A DNA stretch of 64,000 nt from Tenrec ecaudatus (GCF_050624435.1 NC_134536.1:131718758-131782757), one strand, 5' to 3'. Numbered from the stretch's first letter, positions 25,201 through 36,829 are shown. Notes: generated by a model from the letters alone, not told the origin. Made by a program: numbers and translations.

Positions 25201-26264
25201 ATATCTTCTATGTGTGGGCAATATGAACTTTATGAATTTCAGTCATGCAGTACTGAGTTCTCAGCTCATCCAGCTACCACCCTGGACCTCTGACTGTAGC
25301 ATCATTGTTTCCTGTGATTCTACCAGCAGTGTTTTCATGCCCTTTGAGGGGCTTGGGTGAGACCCCCTGGGTAATCAGGTGACTCTGGTTCCCTGGTCCC
25401 TTTCCTCCAATACTGCTGAAGGATAGAAATGTGGAGAGAACCACAGAAGCTAAAATAGGAATTTCCAGAAGCTTCCAGGCTCCTTCTCAGAAAGAGAGTC
25501 AGGTTTGGTGTCCCTCAAGTCTCCACGCTAGCAAATGCTCCTCGGGGCATTATTAGTGAAAGGTGCTCGGGGTGAATTACCAGGCACAGTGGGAGGGCAT
25601 TGATCAAGGAGACCACAGTTCTGGGCTTTGCTTTGTGTTAACCTTGAGGCATCTGCTCAACTTATTGGAGACTTGGTTTCACCACCTGTAAAATGGGCAC
25701 AGTAGTATTTGTTCTGTGTATCCCCCCCTGAGGATACCAGGTGGCAGTACTCAAACAGCACAAAGACATAGAGGGCACTGTAAAAACCAAGGCAGGCTCT
25801 GACCAGGGGCTACTTCCCCTCCCCACATCCACCCAATTCCTTTTCCAAGGCTTTCCTTTCCTTCACCAGCCCCTTCTGTATATGCTGGGGCCTCTGGGGA
25901 AGTCTCTGTGTATCAGCTCCTCTACCTTGATCTGCTCAGGCAGGCTCTGTACCTGAACTGGCCCCTCCTTTTGGACAACCTGTGGTACCTGTGGGTACCA
26001 GCCCCTCCTCCTGTGCCCAGAATCCCAGCATCAGTAGTGAAGTTCCCTCATTGCCAAGGTGACTACGTTGTCATGATGGAAGTGGGGACAGATCTCCATG
26101 AAGCTGTTGGAAGACGCCAATGGGGTGGGAATGGATTGAATCTGCCCTTTTGCCCGCTCCCCAGATGGGAGACTGAGCAGCAGGAAGAGATGCCCATACC
26201 TTGCTCTGCAAAGCTAATTGGGATGGTCCAGCCTCCCAGGGCTCACAGGTGCTAATTGCAGAAA
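25201..26264. other. Unique intronic sequence with a MIR-like patch
   Basis: No gene is supported. At about 25620-25765, CACCACCTGTAAAATGGGCA matches the MIR core on the plus strand. Confidence 0.45.
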
Positions 26265-26265
26265 C

Positions 26266-26383
26266 ACGGTATAGACTTGAGTATAAGTAGAGTTCTTCAG
26301 CACATTTTTCATGTGGTTTTTGTGGTAAAAATGAGGTGCCTCGGCGGATATTCGGGTCAGCTTATACTCAAGTATATACGGTA
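26266..26383. mobile_element. 118-bp inverted-repeat (MITE-like) element
   Basis: The left end CGGTATAGACTTGAGTATAA and the right end CTTATACTCAAGTATATACG are inverted repeats of about 20 bp with two mismatches. Between them lies GAGGTGCCTCGGCGGATATT. The termini resemble a 'taccgtatatact' family I recall in several vertebrates but cannot name. No transposase is present. Confidence 0.7.
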
Positions 26384-26880
26384 GCTGCCCAGGCCTTTCT
26401 TCTGAATCTGGGTAAGCCCTGCGGATACCTGTCCACCATGGTGGACCCTGATGGTGTTTGAGAGAGCAGGGGCACTACTTCCTGCTTCACCATGTCATGC
26501 AAGCCACCGCGGGCTACTTGGAGGCTGTTAACTAGAAGAGCTTTAAAACCCCGGGAGATGGACTTTGTGGCATCACCACCACCTATAATCATCGTCGTCA
26601 TCGTCACGCCCATCATCCTTGTTATCACGACCCATGTCCTGGCCATCTTCATCATCGCCATCGGGTTAATGTTAGTCCGCACAGGAAATCACAAGCTATA
26701 AAGACCTCAGCAGCTATCAGTACCCAGAGTTGAGACAGAGCCTGCCTATCTCCAGCTTAGGCCACACATCTCACTGACGTGGCTTGTCAGTGTCCCCTCC
26801 CAGTCCCCCTTCCTTGGACTTCACTGGTTTTCTCCTCTGGCTGCCTCCCCGTCCAGTGAATTTGTGCTTCGGAGTACCAG
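26384..26880. other. Unique intronic sequence with a CATCAT-rich patch
   Basis: A degenerate ATC/CATC-rich stretch at about 26571-26665 is the only structure noticed. Confidence 0.5.
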
Positions 26881-26884
26881 CGTT

Positions 26885-27365
26885 TATTTTATATGATTGT
26901 CTAATAAGTTCCCACAAACTTAATGCCTCAAAGCAACACAGACACGGGATCTCGAGGTTGGGGGTGGGGCAGCAGGCTTGGCTGTTGTAGCTGCATTCTC
27001 TGCAGGTGTCACAAGGACGAGGTCAAGGTGTCTGCCGGATAGATTCCTATTTGGAGAATCAGCTAGGGAAATACCTGCTTCTCAGCTTTCTCAGATCATT
27101 GGTAGAATTCCGCTGTGAGATTAAAGCTCCGCATTTCTTGCTGCTTGTTAAGGCTGCCCTGCGTTCCCTGCCACCGGTCCCTCTGACAACATGGTAGTTT
27201 GCTGTTTCAGGACCAGTCAGAGAAATCTCTCATGGCTTGAATCTTTCCGACTTCAAGGTCTGAGTCCTTTTTAAAGACTTACCTGATTGGGATCAGGTCT
27301 ACTGGGACAATCTCCCTTTTTGTTAAATCAGTCCGTAGGCTTTAATTTCTAACCTGCCGTGTGCC
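26885..27365 (+). mobile_element. MLT1/MaLR-like LTR, decayed
   Basis: TGTCTAATAAGTTCCCACAA, ATGCCTCAAAGCAACACAGA and the CTGCATTCTCTGCAGGTGTC region follow the MaLR pattern. It is of the same class as 3665-4060. Confidence 0.6.
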
Positions 27366-27684
27366 GTATAATGAAACGTGATTACAGAAGAGGTGCCTCA
27401 TCATACTCAAGCATTACTCCCTTGCACTCGAAGGAAGAGGAATGTATGGAGGGTGGGGCTTTGGAACCGTCTTAGAAGTCTGCTTACCACAGTATCTAAG
27501 AGGTCTGCATTTTTCGTCCTTAACTTTACAGTGCCGAGTGCCCTGTGACACCCTACATTCGGAAGAGCCAAGAGGTCTCGACATAAGTAATTGACAAAAT
27601 GCCTATCTTAGTAGCTTTCCAAAAGCAGTCCAAGGCGGCCAACTGAATCCTGATGCTTGTCAAACAGCATCCTTTTCCACCAAG

Positions 27685-27845
27685 TTGATTCTGACTCATA
27701 GAACCGTCGAAGGCAGAGCAGAAGAGCTGCTCGGTGTTTCTGAGACTGCAAATCATTAAGGGAGCAGATAGCCACATCGTTCTCCCATGAGGTGGCTGAT
27801 GGGTTTGAACTGCTGCCCTTGAGGTTAGCAGCCCAGTGCTAGCCC
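27685..27845 (-). mobile_element. AfroSINE, partial
   Basis: AAGTTGATTCTGACTCATAG to GAGGTTAGCAGCCCAGTGCT. Confidence 0.75.
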
Positions 27846-27877
27846 GCAGCATGACTAGACTTGCTGCTCAAAGGCTT

Positions 27878-28018
27878 ACTGTCACTGAGCTGATTCTGAC
27901 TCGTAGCGACCCCAGAGGACAGAGTAGAACGCCCCCTGTGAGTTTCCTGAGATGAGGAACCTCATCGTTATCCCATGGAGCAGCGAGTGGTTTTGAACCA
28001 CCGACTTGAGGTTATCAA
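27878..28018 (-). mobile_element. AfroSINE, partial
   Basis: ACTGTCACTGAGCTGATTCT to GTTTTGAACCACCGACTTGA. It sits about 30 bp from the previous copy in the same orientation. Confidence 0.75.
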
Positions 28019-28619
28019 ATCCCAAATGAAGGCAAAAGGGAGCGAGGTGGGGAGGATGCCCAGTGCCAGGTGAAGCATCACTGTCATGACTCCTGCTTCA
28101 ACAACCAGCCGCAGGAGACAGCTGATCCGCGTCCGACGTCTCTGCTCAGGCACGCACAGCATCTCCAGATAGCTTATGTGGAAGGAACAGAAGGGGACAC
28201 GTTCTGGCTGGCTTCATCTTGTCTTGTCTTTTCCATTGGTCACAGTTTGCCCCACGGGGCTAAATTACTGTGGATTTCTATGTGGGAGAGCTTCTCCAGA
28301 CACTAGAGTCGGTGCTCAGTCTGGCCTACAACCATGCTCATCTGCATAGAAACTTCTGCCGTGGTGGCAAAGGAGGTGGAGCAAGTGTCTGACCTGGAAG
28401 GCCCATGGAAGGAGAACCACGCAGTGTTTTCTAGGGTGAGGCCACTGCTCTCATGCTACTGCGAAGCCATGTACATGATGAAACAGGATGGAAAGGGACT
28501 GTTGGAGCGGAAATCAACTGCTGTAAGTCAAGCGAGAGAGCAAAGAGTGGCCCAAAGGCAGAAACCATGGAAATGCAGAGGAAGGGAGAGCATATATTCT
28601 AGGAATTTTTTAACTAGTC
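28019..28619. other. Unique intronic sequence
   Basis: No gene or clear repeat is seen. Confidence 0.45.
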
Positions 28620-28692
28620 GGTTTTAAATCATGAATTGGGTGAAGGTTTGCAGAGTAGACCAATTTTCCATTCAACAATTCATACAGTAAAC
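28620..28692 (-). mobile_element. L1 3' end fragment, cut by an LTR
   Basis: GTGAAGGTTTGCAGAGTAGA and ATTTTCCATTCAACAATTCA match the fragment at 21940. L1 text resumes near 29085. Confidence 0.5.
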
Positions 28693-29080
28693 TGTTAAGG
28701 CGGGTTGACTAGAGAAACACATCCAGACACACATATGTGTATAAGAGAACTTTTTCCCAAGAAGGAATTCTCCATGGAGAAACATCCCACCGCAGTCCAA
28801 ACTCAGCTCCGTAAGTCCGATACTAGACCTTAAGTCCCTCTCACACAGTCACATGCAATGAAGGATACAGGATGCAGGAAGATCACAAGCCGTAGGTACA
28901 GTCATGTGGATCCAGTGTAACAGTTCATCACAGGAGTCTGGAAGCCATCAGCGTCAGCCAGCAGGAAGTTGAAGGCAGGGAGGGAGGGGAGGTTCCCAAT
29001 GTCCTCCTATGAGAAGGCCACGCCCACAGGGAGGCACCATCAGACTGTGTGACCTGACTGACAGGTTGGAAACCACCTCT
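28693..29080 (+). mobile_element. Solo LTR, TGTGTTAGTC family, decayed
   Basis: TGTTAAGGCGGGTTGACTAG and GAGAAACACATCCAGACACA start it. Later parts (AGAAGGCCACGCCCACAGGG) match the copy at 4431. No target duplication is visible. Confidence 0.65.
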
Positions 29081-29084
29081 ACAT

Positions 29085-29735
29085 ATTTTTATATCCCTGA
29101 AAATCGACATGACATTATATAACTTCCACAAGTACTGCATTTGGATACAAACTGGAATCATACAAGAGCACATGTACAGCGTCATGAAAGCAAGTCTGTT
29201 TCTCTGTTCTACATACCCGGTGTCAGTTCTCAGCAACACCAACGGCTTTTGTGTCCTTTTGAAAAGTGTATGTCACCAAACAAAGATGGGCAGATCGAGA
29301 TAGGCAGGTAGACAGATGTGTATGTGGTGTTTCTTTGAGGGGCCATGCCGGCATCTCACTAGGCTTGACAGCTCAGCATTCCTGATGCAGGCAGTGCCTG
29401 AGGTGAGCGTTCTAGCAGTGTTATGCATGAACAATGCTGCAATTGCATCCTTAGACATGTGTGCCAGGATCGACTGAAGATGAAGTCCTAGATGTGGAAT
29501 TGTTGGGGTAAAGAGTGAGTGCCGCTGAAAGTACTCCTGACATCATCAAATTGTCTTCCAACAGGACTGTCCTAATTTCTACTGACTCCTCCAAACGCAG
29601 TATTTTATTATGCTTGCTTTCCCACAGCCTCACCCCATGAGATATTATTTAGGTCTTAGTCTTAGCCAACTTCTCAGTGGGGAGAAAAAGACAAGATGGG
29701 AAATTTTTAGTTTATGTTTCCTTGATTGTGAATCA
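29085..29735 (-). mobile_element. L1 3' UTR fragment
   Basis: ATGAACAATGCTGCAATTGC, GATGTGGAATTGTTGGGGTA and ATTGTCTTCCAACAGGACTG are the standard antisense L1 3' UTR phrases. Confidence 0.7.
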
Positions 29736-29736
29736 A

Positions 29737-29945
29737 AAACAGAAACACCTCACTGCCATCAAGTCGATGGCAGCTCATTGCGACCCTATAGGACAAGGTC
29801 GAACCACCCCTGTGAGTTTCCGAGACTGTAACTCTTTGGGGAAGTAAAAATCCCCCATCTCTCTTCAGAGGAGCGGCTGGTGGTTTCAAACTGCTGACCT
29901 AGCACTTGGCAGCCCAACTTCTAACCACTAAGCCACCAGGACTCC
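29737..29945 (-). mobile_element. AfroSINE
   Basis: CACTGCCATCAAGTCGATGG to AACCACTAAGCCACCAGGAC, full length and little diverged. Confidence 0.9.
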
Positions 29946-30782
29946 TTTGTTGGACATTAAGAGCACTTCTAAATAATCATGTTCTGGCTGGTCTGACCAT
30001 GTGACACTTGAGTATGGAGCACCCAGTTACACAAGGGGGTCAACTTCAGTAATCCTAGGACCAGTCCTGATGGGACGAGATACAGCAGGGAGACATTAGT
30101 CCCCCCCAAGCACACCAGAGGTTGGAGAGTCCGTGACTCGCAGAGAGATTAGGGGACAGACCAGGTGGTCTTTTGCAATCTGATGGATGACAGACAGGGC
30201 TGGGCATTCGTGAGAACACAGTGCTTTCAACTTTGACCTTTGCTGTGGATCATGGTGGATGGGAGGGAATTGATCTTGGGCACAGAACATGTCCTTGGAA
30301 AATGGAAGTCAACTCCAAAAAACCCTGCAAACCATCCAGTCCTGATCATGCATGCCTTGAGGAAATGTCTTCTGGGAGGGGAATTGTATTTTTAACCCAG
30401 AGTGTTACAAAAAAATAAATCTTGATATCAAAGTTAAGCATAAGAAAGCTGTGTGTCTGTGAGTGCCAAGGGCTGAGATAGAAGTGGGGGGGATGGGGCG
30501 TGTCCACTCTGGGGGGGTTATGGCAGGTGGATGGTGCTGGTGGTTGGGGTGGTCCCTGACTAGATGATGCTTCAGTCTCAGGTTGGTAAAGTGGGAAAGA
30601 TGCTTCCATCACGGGCTCATGGGACGAGATGGGACTGTCACTGCCCGACAGGCAGAGGCCTTTTTCTCGTCCACAAGGCAGCCTACCCCCTCACTCTCCA
30701 ACTCCCCTTTTCATCTCTTCCTATTTTCCTCCTGGCACATTGGCCGATGGCCACTTCCAGGGTGACAGTTCCTTCCATCACA

Positions 30783-30783
<1 letters not shown>
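29946..30783. other. Unique intronic sequence
   Basis: No gene or clear repeat is seen. Several short G-runs lie at 30486-30520. Confidence 0.45.

Positions 30784-30826
<43 letters not shown>
30784..30826. repeat. (AC)n microsatellite
   Basis: About 21 uninterrupted AC units. Confidence 0.98.
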
Positions 30827-30827
<1 letters not shown>

Positions 30828-31284
30828 CTCTTCTGCCTAATGGCTGCCATGGGAGAAAAACTGGTGTCCTCCTCTGCTCGATGATGATGTCCTTCTCTGG
30901 CCTGTAGCAGGACTATAGAACTTTACCCGCGGGGAATGACCTACTCTTTCAGCAGGGCTTAAGGGAGCCTCTTCGCCCACTCTTGGCAATGAGTCCTTAT
31001 TTTGCATAGTAGTGCATGATGACAACCAGCTTTCTTGCCCTAAGGGGCGAATATGAAATACTGGAATGAATGTCTCCGTCTGAAGTTCCACATACTCCCT
31101 CTCATCCTCTCTGCCCATCCCTTCTGGTTGAGTGTTTTCCTCTCTGTGTGATCAGTATCAGGAGAGACGCCTCTAATGTGCTTATAACCAGCACCATGGG
31201 GACCTCCCTCACACGGTCAGTTATCTGTCCCAATTGGCTGTGCCGTCTCTGGGCTGCTTCCACATCACTGTCACTGAGATCTCT

Positions 31285-31440
31285 GGACTTGATGAAGCTA
31301 GTTGCCATGGGGTGGTTACTGACTCCTGACAACTCTGTGTGTGGCAGAGTAGATCTGGGCTCCATAGGGTTTTCAATGGCTACTTTTTCAGATGTAAATC
31401 ACCAGGTATCTCTTCTGAGGTGCCTCTAGGTGGGCCTGGT
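31285..31440 (-). mobile_element. AfroSINE, divergent subfamily, partial
   Basis: CATAGGGTTTTCAATGGCTA and TAAATCACCAGGTATCTCTT are the reverse of the longer AfroSINE subfamily body. Confidence 0.6.
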
Positions 31441-31520
31441 GCACTACTCAAGGACTCTTGGGTATGGTCAATCCTTATGTTTTCTCCAACTCCCATGTGG
31501 AGAGTCTAGAGAGGGACAGA

Positions 31521-31522
<2 letters not shown>

Positions 31523-31562
<40 letters not shown>
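31523..31562. repeat. (TC)n microsatellite, interrupted by the LTR that follows
   Basis: Twenty TC units lie here. A further (CT)6 lies at 32074-32085 on the other side of the LTR. Confidence 0.95.
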
Positions 31563-31568
<6 letters not shown>

Positions 31569-32073
31569 GGTTTATTGTACCAACCTGGCCAATAAACACA
31601 TGTGGGGTTAATTGAAGGTTGAAGAGATAAATGGCTCAGTGAGCCTTGCCTTTCTAGTTCTTGGGTCTCTTGCTTCCTGATGGTCAGACCAGGGTGCAGC
31701 TGCCTTAGACAGTTCCCTGCTTCAGCTTGCAAGGCTCACTTCCTGTAAGACATCCCGAAGGAAAAGCCACATGGACCTACCCTGATGCAGCCCTGGGTGC
31801 TGGAGCAGCCCTGTGGAGACCCCTGCCAGTGCTGAGATGCTTACACACTCACTGATTCAGCTCTCCTCCTGCAGTCGGTGTCATAGTGTGTAATTTGTGA
31901 GATGGAGGAGGACTTTGTGGATTGGTGTTGGACATATGGGCTAATGTTGGACTTGTGGGCTTGGGCAGCACGGGGTTGTGGTATTTTCTTGATGTGCACT
32001 TAACCTTTATATAAAGCTCTTATACATGAGTTTCTGTGGATTTGTTTCTCTAAAGTACCCAGACTAACACACA
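31563..32073 (-). mobile_element. Solo LTR inserted in a (TC)n tract
   Basis: Reverse orientation. The right end CTAACACA is the complement of TGTGTTAG. It shares TGTGGGGTTAATTG and AAATGGCTCAGTGAGCC with the copy at 61638. CTCTC lies on both sides, so the exact duplication is ambiguous within the tract. Confidence 0.75.
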
Positions 32074-32089
32074 CTCTCTCTCTCTGATC

Positions 32090-32572
32090 AATATACCCTG
32101 AGGTAAGAATCTAAATGAGCCAAAAGTCATCAATGCAGACAGTGGCAGTCAAACTGACTTGTGACACCATTTAGGCTTGTGATACCATTTAGGCTCTTGT
32201 GGCTTTGCTAGAGGATGAGGTTGGATCATTGTTAACGTGGCTTGTCACAGGATCACAGTAGCAAATGTCTGGCATGGTTGGCCAAGGAATTGGTTGGCCT
32301 TGGACTCTGAGCAACCATGTTGAGCAACCATGACCCTGATGCCATAGATCTGTAACATGATGGCTTAGCATGTGTTGCCACAGAATATAGCAATTCTGGA
32401 CCCTACTGAATCCTTCATTCCCCAGAAGTCTTCACTGGAGAGTGAGATCGAATCTTTGTAAAGTCCCTACCAACTCTTCCTACTGATGCCCCTGTTTGTT
32501 GTTGTTGTTGATTCCTTCGTTCCTTTTCCTTTGTGTGGGAGGGGAAACCAATGGTGATCTATAATGACCTGG
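32090..32572. other. Unique intronic sequence
   Basis: No gene is seen. A short TTG repeat lies at about 32497-32510. Confidence 0.45.
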
Positions 32573-32574
32573 AA

Positions 32575-32797
32575 GGAGCCCCTGGTGGTATAATGGTTAT
32601 GAGTTGGGTTGCAATCGAAAGGTCAGCAGTTCAAAACCACCAGCTGCTCCTCAGGAACAGGCAAGGCTTTCTACTCCCATAAGAATTACAGTTTCAGAGA
32701 CCTACAAGAGAAATTCTATCCTGTCCTTTAGGATCTCTATGAATTGGCGTCAACTCGATGGCAGTGAGTTTGTTTGCTTGTTTGTTTGTTTGTTTTA
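32575..32797 (+). mobile_element. AfroSINE with (GTTT)n tail
   Basis: AGCCCCTGGTGGTATAATGG to ACTCGATGGCAGTGAGTTTG, followed by a TTTG repeat tail. Confidence 0.92.
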
Positions 32798-32807
32798 TAC
32801 TGATCTA

Positions 32808-33022
32808 GAAGAGCCCTGGCGGTGTTATCGATTAGGAATTGGGCTGCTAACTTCAAAGTCAGCAATTCAAATCCACCAGTTGCTCCGAGGGGGAAAGATG
32901 AGGCTATCGGTCCCATAAAGGTTTATAGTCTCAAACCCATAGGGACAGAGTTCTATCCTGTCCTACAGGATCGCTATAATTCCCTTGATAGCAATGAGTT
33001 TGTGTTTTGTTTGTTTGTTTAG
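32808..33022 (+). mobile_element. AfroSINE with (GTTT)n tail
   Basis: AGAGCCCTGGCGGTGTTATC to GATAGCAATGAGTTTGTG plus TTTG repeats. It lies directly behind the previous copy. Confidence 0.92.
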
Positions 33023-33755
33023 TGATAAGGTTGTTTCACTGGGAGACCTGTCCTTGGAAATGCCCAGCTGAAGGAGCAGTGTCCAAAGGACATTGTATAC
33101 CAGTCACCCGTGGGACTTTTGCCCACTCTAATCTGTAAGCGAGTCATGATGTTTCTCCTGCATGTTATCCCACTACAGTTTAGTGGGTCTGGACTTAAAG
33201 GAGCATGCAAATGAGCTACGGTTAGGATCTGCCAGAGGGACTTCTCCCCTCCATTGGTCACACAGAACCCCACTTGTGACTAGGATGTGGGAGAGAGCTT
33301 GTATATTTCCAACAAGGCAAGGCCAACACAGGGTGCCGCTTGGTGTTCCCACTCCTTGCCCTAATGGTCAGGAAACCAGGATCAACACGGCACCGCTGAT
33401 GCTCATAATGGACTGCCAGCTCTCCCCTACACAGGCCGCGTGGTCAGCCCAGAGAAATGCTCATTAAATAAAGGGCTGGTAACTTAATCAGCACAGGCCA
33501 GACATAAGCAGAGGATAGACACTGCTTCCTTCCCCAGGGGAGGGCTTGTTATGCCCTTCTCCCTGTCACTCCACTTATCCCCCCCTCGGCCACTGCAGCT
33601 GGCTTTGAGCCTCCCCAGGTTAGGCTTGCAACTCAGGGCTTCAGAGTCAGAGCCTGGCAGGCCTCAGTGCCCGGAGAAATGCCGCCTTCTCTTCATGGAG
33701 TGGATGCACGCCAACAAGAGCCGCCGAAGCCCCTGCTTGTTGCCAGTCCTGCTTC
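33023..33755. other. Unique intronic sequence
   Basis: No gene or clear repeat is seen. Confidence 0.45.
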
Positions 33756-33759
33756 GAGA

Positions 33760-33950
33760 ATACCAGTTGTTGCTCATCAATTCCCAGCCAGGGTGACCCT
33801 ATGAGTGTTCAAGTAGAACTGCGTTCCCATAGGGTTTTCAGGGGCTGGTTTTGTGACGTCAATCACCAGGACTTTCTTCTGAGGTATCCCTGGGTGGACA
33901 GGACACTCTAACCTTCTAGTTAGCAGCTAACCACCTTAACTGCTAATCCT
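33760..33950 (-). mobile_element. AfroSINE, divergent subfamily
   Basis: GGGTGACCCTATGAGTGTTC, CCATAGGGTTTTCAGGGGCT and AATCACCAGGACTTTCTTCT. Same subfamily as 31285. Confidence 0.65.
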
Positions 33951-34124
33951 CCCCAAGGACTAGAATAGAGGTTTCTTAACATTGAGCAAATCACTTCCCC
34001 CTTGGAGAAAGCTCTGGAAACCCTTCCCAGGAAAGTGAAGCATCACGCCTGATTCTGCACACCATTTCAATACATGTACAAAAACCTACAAAACACAACT
34101 GCAACAAGAACCACAGCCAAACCC

Positions 34125-34262
34125 GAATCCAATGCTGTCTAGTCAACTCCAACTCACAGTGATGTGATCGCGGGTCTCAAGGAGAACAATTGTGAGGATG
34201 GCACAGGACCGAGCGGTCACAATGAGTCAGAACTGACGCGGTGGCACCTAACAACAACAACC
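34125..34262 (+). mobile_element. RTE/BovB 3' end (or SINE with RTE-like tail)
   Basis: GTGAGGATGGCACAGGACCG and GGTGGCACCTAACAACAACA are the sense 3' end of the RTE copy at 44249. Confidence 0.6.
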
Positions 34263-35695
34263 GAGTCGCAGAACCCCCTCCATGGATGAAGGAGCAGGGA
34301 CAAAATCAGACACTAACTTCTACTCGATTGAATCAAATGCATCTAGGTCCCTTAGGTGTACGTCCCTCCAGTTGGGGGAGAGCAATACAGTAAAGCTACG
34401 AGTAGTGGCCAGAGGGAGTGGGCAGGGCTTTGTTCAGTTACACGGGAGGTCACTATGAGTCTCAGCCAACTCAACTGCACGTAACCCCTACGGCAACAAC
34501 ACTGACACGGGTTGAGGTGCATTGATGCCCCCTTGTACATGAATGGCATCCCCAGTCCACATCTGTGTCCATCTGAATGTTCATTCTTCGGGGCTCATGG
34601 GAAGACCTCAGTTTTCCCCACCTCCTTCTTCGTCTCTCCTTTGGCTGAAAATGCAGACATCATGCCCTTCTTAGCTGATATTTCCTCTCCATGTACCGTA
34701 TGTAGCTCATCTGCTGTCTAAAATTGGTCATCCCTGGGAGGCAGGGGCCAGTCAGGGTTATGCATTATTCTCATCCTTAGTACCTTACAGAGCAACTTTT
34801 TTGGGGGCCCCTTTTGACGAACTACTCAGTACATGTCTTCTGGATGGATAAATATGGAATGGGCATTACCCACACACTTGGAGACTGCCCAGGTGTAACC
34901 AGTCTGTCCACTTAGGGTAAAGCTGGGTATGTAGATATTGGACAGTTACCAGGCACTTGGCTTTCCTTGTAGTTTCCAACACAGTCTCATCCAATTTCAT
35001 CCCTCTTTCCTCCTGCCCTCCCTCCACACCCCCCTCACTCACAGCCACTCAGGGACCCAGGAAAGACAGTCCAGCCCAAGAGATGTGCCTGCCTCTCCCT
35101 CCCTCCTTCACAATCCGCTCAGGGGCCTTTGACATTTAACTCTAGTACAATTTGTTTGTTTTCACTCGAATTGAAAATGCCAACAAATGTCACCCACTTT
35201 CGCTCCTCTCTCTCGACATGTGACTTGGATGGGCTAGGCACAGGCAACACTAATGAGCATCTCCATAAATGAACAGGCGGGATCGCGTTCTGGGGAGGCG
35301 AGGGGTAGGTTCAGCAGTGGTTCAAGCCCAAGAGGGATGAGCACAGCTAGAGATGGCAAGAGGAGGATGCAGAGGTTAGAGATGGAACAAAGTGGTAGGA
35401 CAGAACAGTTAGGCTCCCAAACCACCCAACACCACTACAAGGGAAAGATGACTCCAAGGTCCAGTGCCTCACACCATGCTTGTCCGCATTGTCCTGAAGG
35501 CTTTCCAGCAGTTCCTTGCCCTGGTACCAACTCCTACTGCTTCCCAGGTGCATTTCCCAGAGCTGAAGCTGAACTCCACTTTATGCTGTTTGGTATTGTG
35601 TCAGTTAGAAATGGGTTTTGTTGTGAATAATAAACAACAAATGAAGTGACTTCAATAAAGCAGAGTTTCTCTCTCATGTAAGAATGAAGTCCCTT
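34263..35695. other. Unique intronic sequence
   Basis: No gene is supported. A degenerate RTE/SINE-like end may lie at 34440-34510 (CACTATGAGTCTCAGCCAAC). Confidence 0.4.
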
Positions 35696-35699
35696 GATT

Positions 35700-35786
35700 G
35701 TCCTATAGTTTTTGCTCAACTACTAACCTAAAGGTGGGAAGTTCAAACCCACCCAGTAGCATCCTGGGACAAAACCAGGCAGACAG
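35700..35786 (+). mobile_element. AfroSINE left part, interrupted by an LTR
   Basis: CTAACCTAAAGGTGGGAAGT and CAAACCCACCCAGTAGCATC form a SINE head. Its body seems to resume at about 36230-36300 (GAAAACCCTATGGTGCTGTT). Confidence 0.6.
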
Positions 35787-36225
35787 TGTGTTAGTCTGGG
35801 TCGACTACAGAAACAAATTCATAGACACTCATATGTGTGTAAGAGAGAGCTTTATATCAAAGAGCTATTGTACATGGAAAAAACATCCCAGCCCAGTCCA
35901 TAAGTCTGATATTAGCCCATATGTCCAATACTAGTCCATAAATTCCTCTTTAGACTCATGTAGCCACACAATGATGCAGAATGCAGGAAGATCACAGGCC
36001 AGTGGGTAGAAAGTCTTTTGGATCCAGTGGCAGTGGAAACATTTCAGCGCTGGCATGGGTCTCCAGGTGGCTTCTCCAGCTCCAGGTCTCTGGTTCCATC
36101 AGGGGTCTACATGTGGCTTGTCAACAGGAAGACAAGCAGAGTGTCTACATGTGTATCTGGCCTCTAGTGAGTTATTTACCTCCTTTGACTTGATTGACAG
36201 GCCAGACTCCACCCCTTCGCAAGTT
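35787..36225 (+). mobile_element. Solo LTR, TGTGTTAGTC family, within a SINE
   Basis: It starts TGTGTTAGTCTGGGTCGACT. GACAG occurs on both sides (35782-35786 and 36226-36230), consistent with a 5-bp duplication, but the right end lacks the usual CA, so the LTR may be 3' deleted. Confidence 0.7.
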
Positions 36226-36229
36226 GACA

Positions 36230-36305
36230 GGAGCTTCCATATAGATGGAGGGAAAGAAAACCCTATGGTGCTGTTCTGCTCTGTAACACCTGGGTGTTCC
36301 AGGAA
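36230..36305 (+). mobile_element. AfroSINE right part
   Basis: AAGAAAACCCTATGGTGCTG and TTCTGCTCTGTAACACCTGG continue the SINE cut at 35786. Confidence 0.5.
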
Positions 36306-36629
36306 GCAACCTCGACGCAACAGCAACAGGCTTTACAAAGCTTTCTCCTGGAAAAAGTGCAGGATGTACAAGCTGCATCTGAGTTTGCAGAATAAGACCA
36401 ATGCCCGTGTCCAGTGTGCAAGGTGCAAGGTTAAAGAAGAGTAAGGAATGTAAACGTGCGATTTCCACATTGGGTGGATGCCCAGACACCCACCTGAGAG
36501 AGAACCCTGATCACAATGTCATTTTCACAACCGGTGCACCAAACTCAACAAAAAGTGAGGTCTTGGTTTTTCTGAACCACTGCAAATGCACTAAATTCCT
36601 CCACTGGTGTCTTTCCTCAGCTCTACCCC
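36306..36629. other. Unique intronic sequence
   Basis: Nothing recognised. Confidence 0.4.
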
Positions 36630-36790
36630 TTTGGTCTCCCCCCTTTCATATCACCTAAGAGTTTGATCTCCCCCATTTCAGATCTACTAAGAGTTTGATC
36701 TCCCCCTTTTATATCTCCTAAGAGTTTGATCTCTCCCTTTCATATCTCCTAAGAGTTTGATCTCCCCCTTTCTTATCTCCTAAGAGTTTT
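36630..36790. repeat. 31-bp minisatellite, about five copies
   Basis: AAGAGTTTGATCTCCCCC recurs with starts at 36657, 36689, 36720, 36751 and 36782 (spacing 32, 31, 31, 31). The last copy breaks off after AAGAGTTTT. Confidence 0.93.
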
Positions 36791-36829
36791 GCTCAACAAG
36801 TGCTCCACACTAATCCTGCTTCTTTAGCA

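Noticed and set aside
29737..29945. tRNA gene from A-box and B-box-like sequence
   Set aside because: The tRNA-like part is the head of an AfroSINE, with no clover-leaf completion. The same holds for the other SINE copies.
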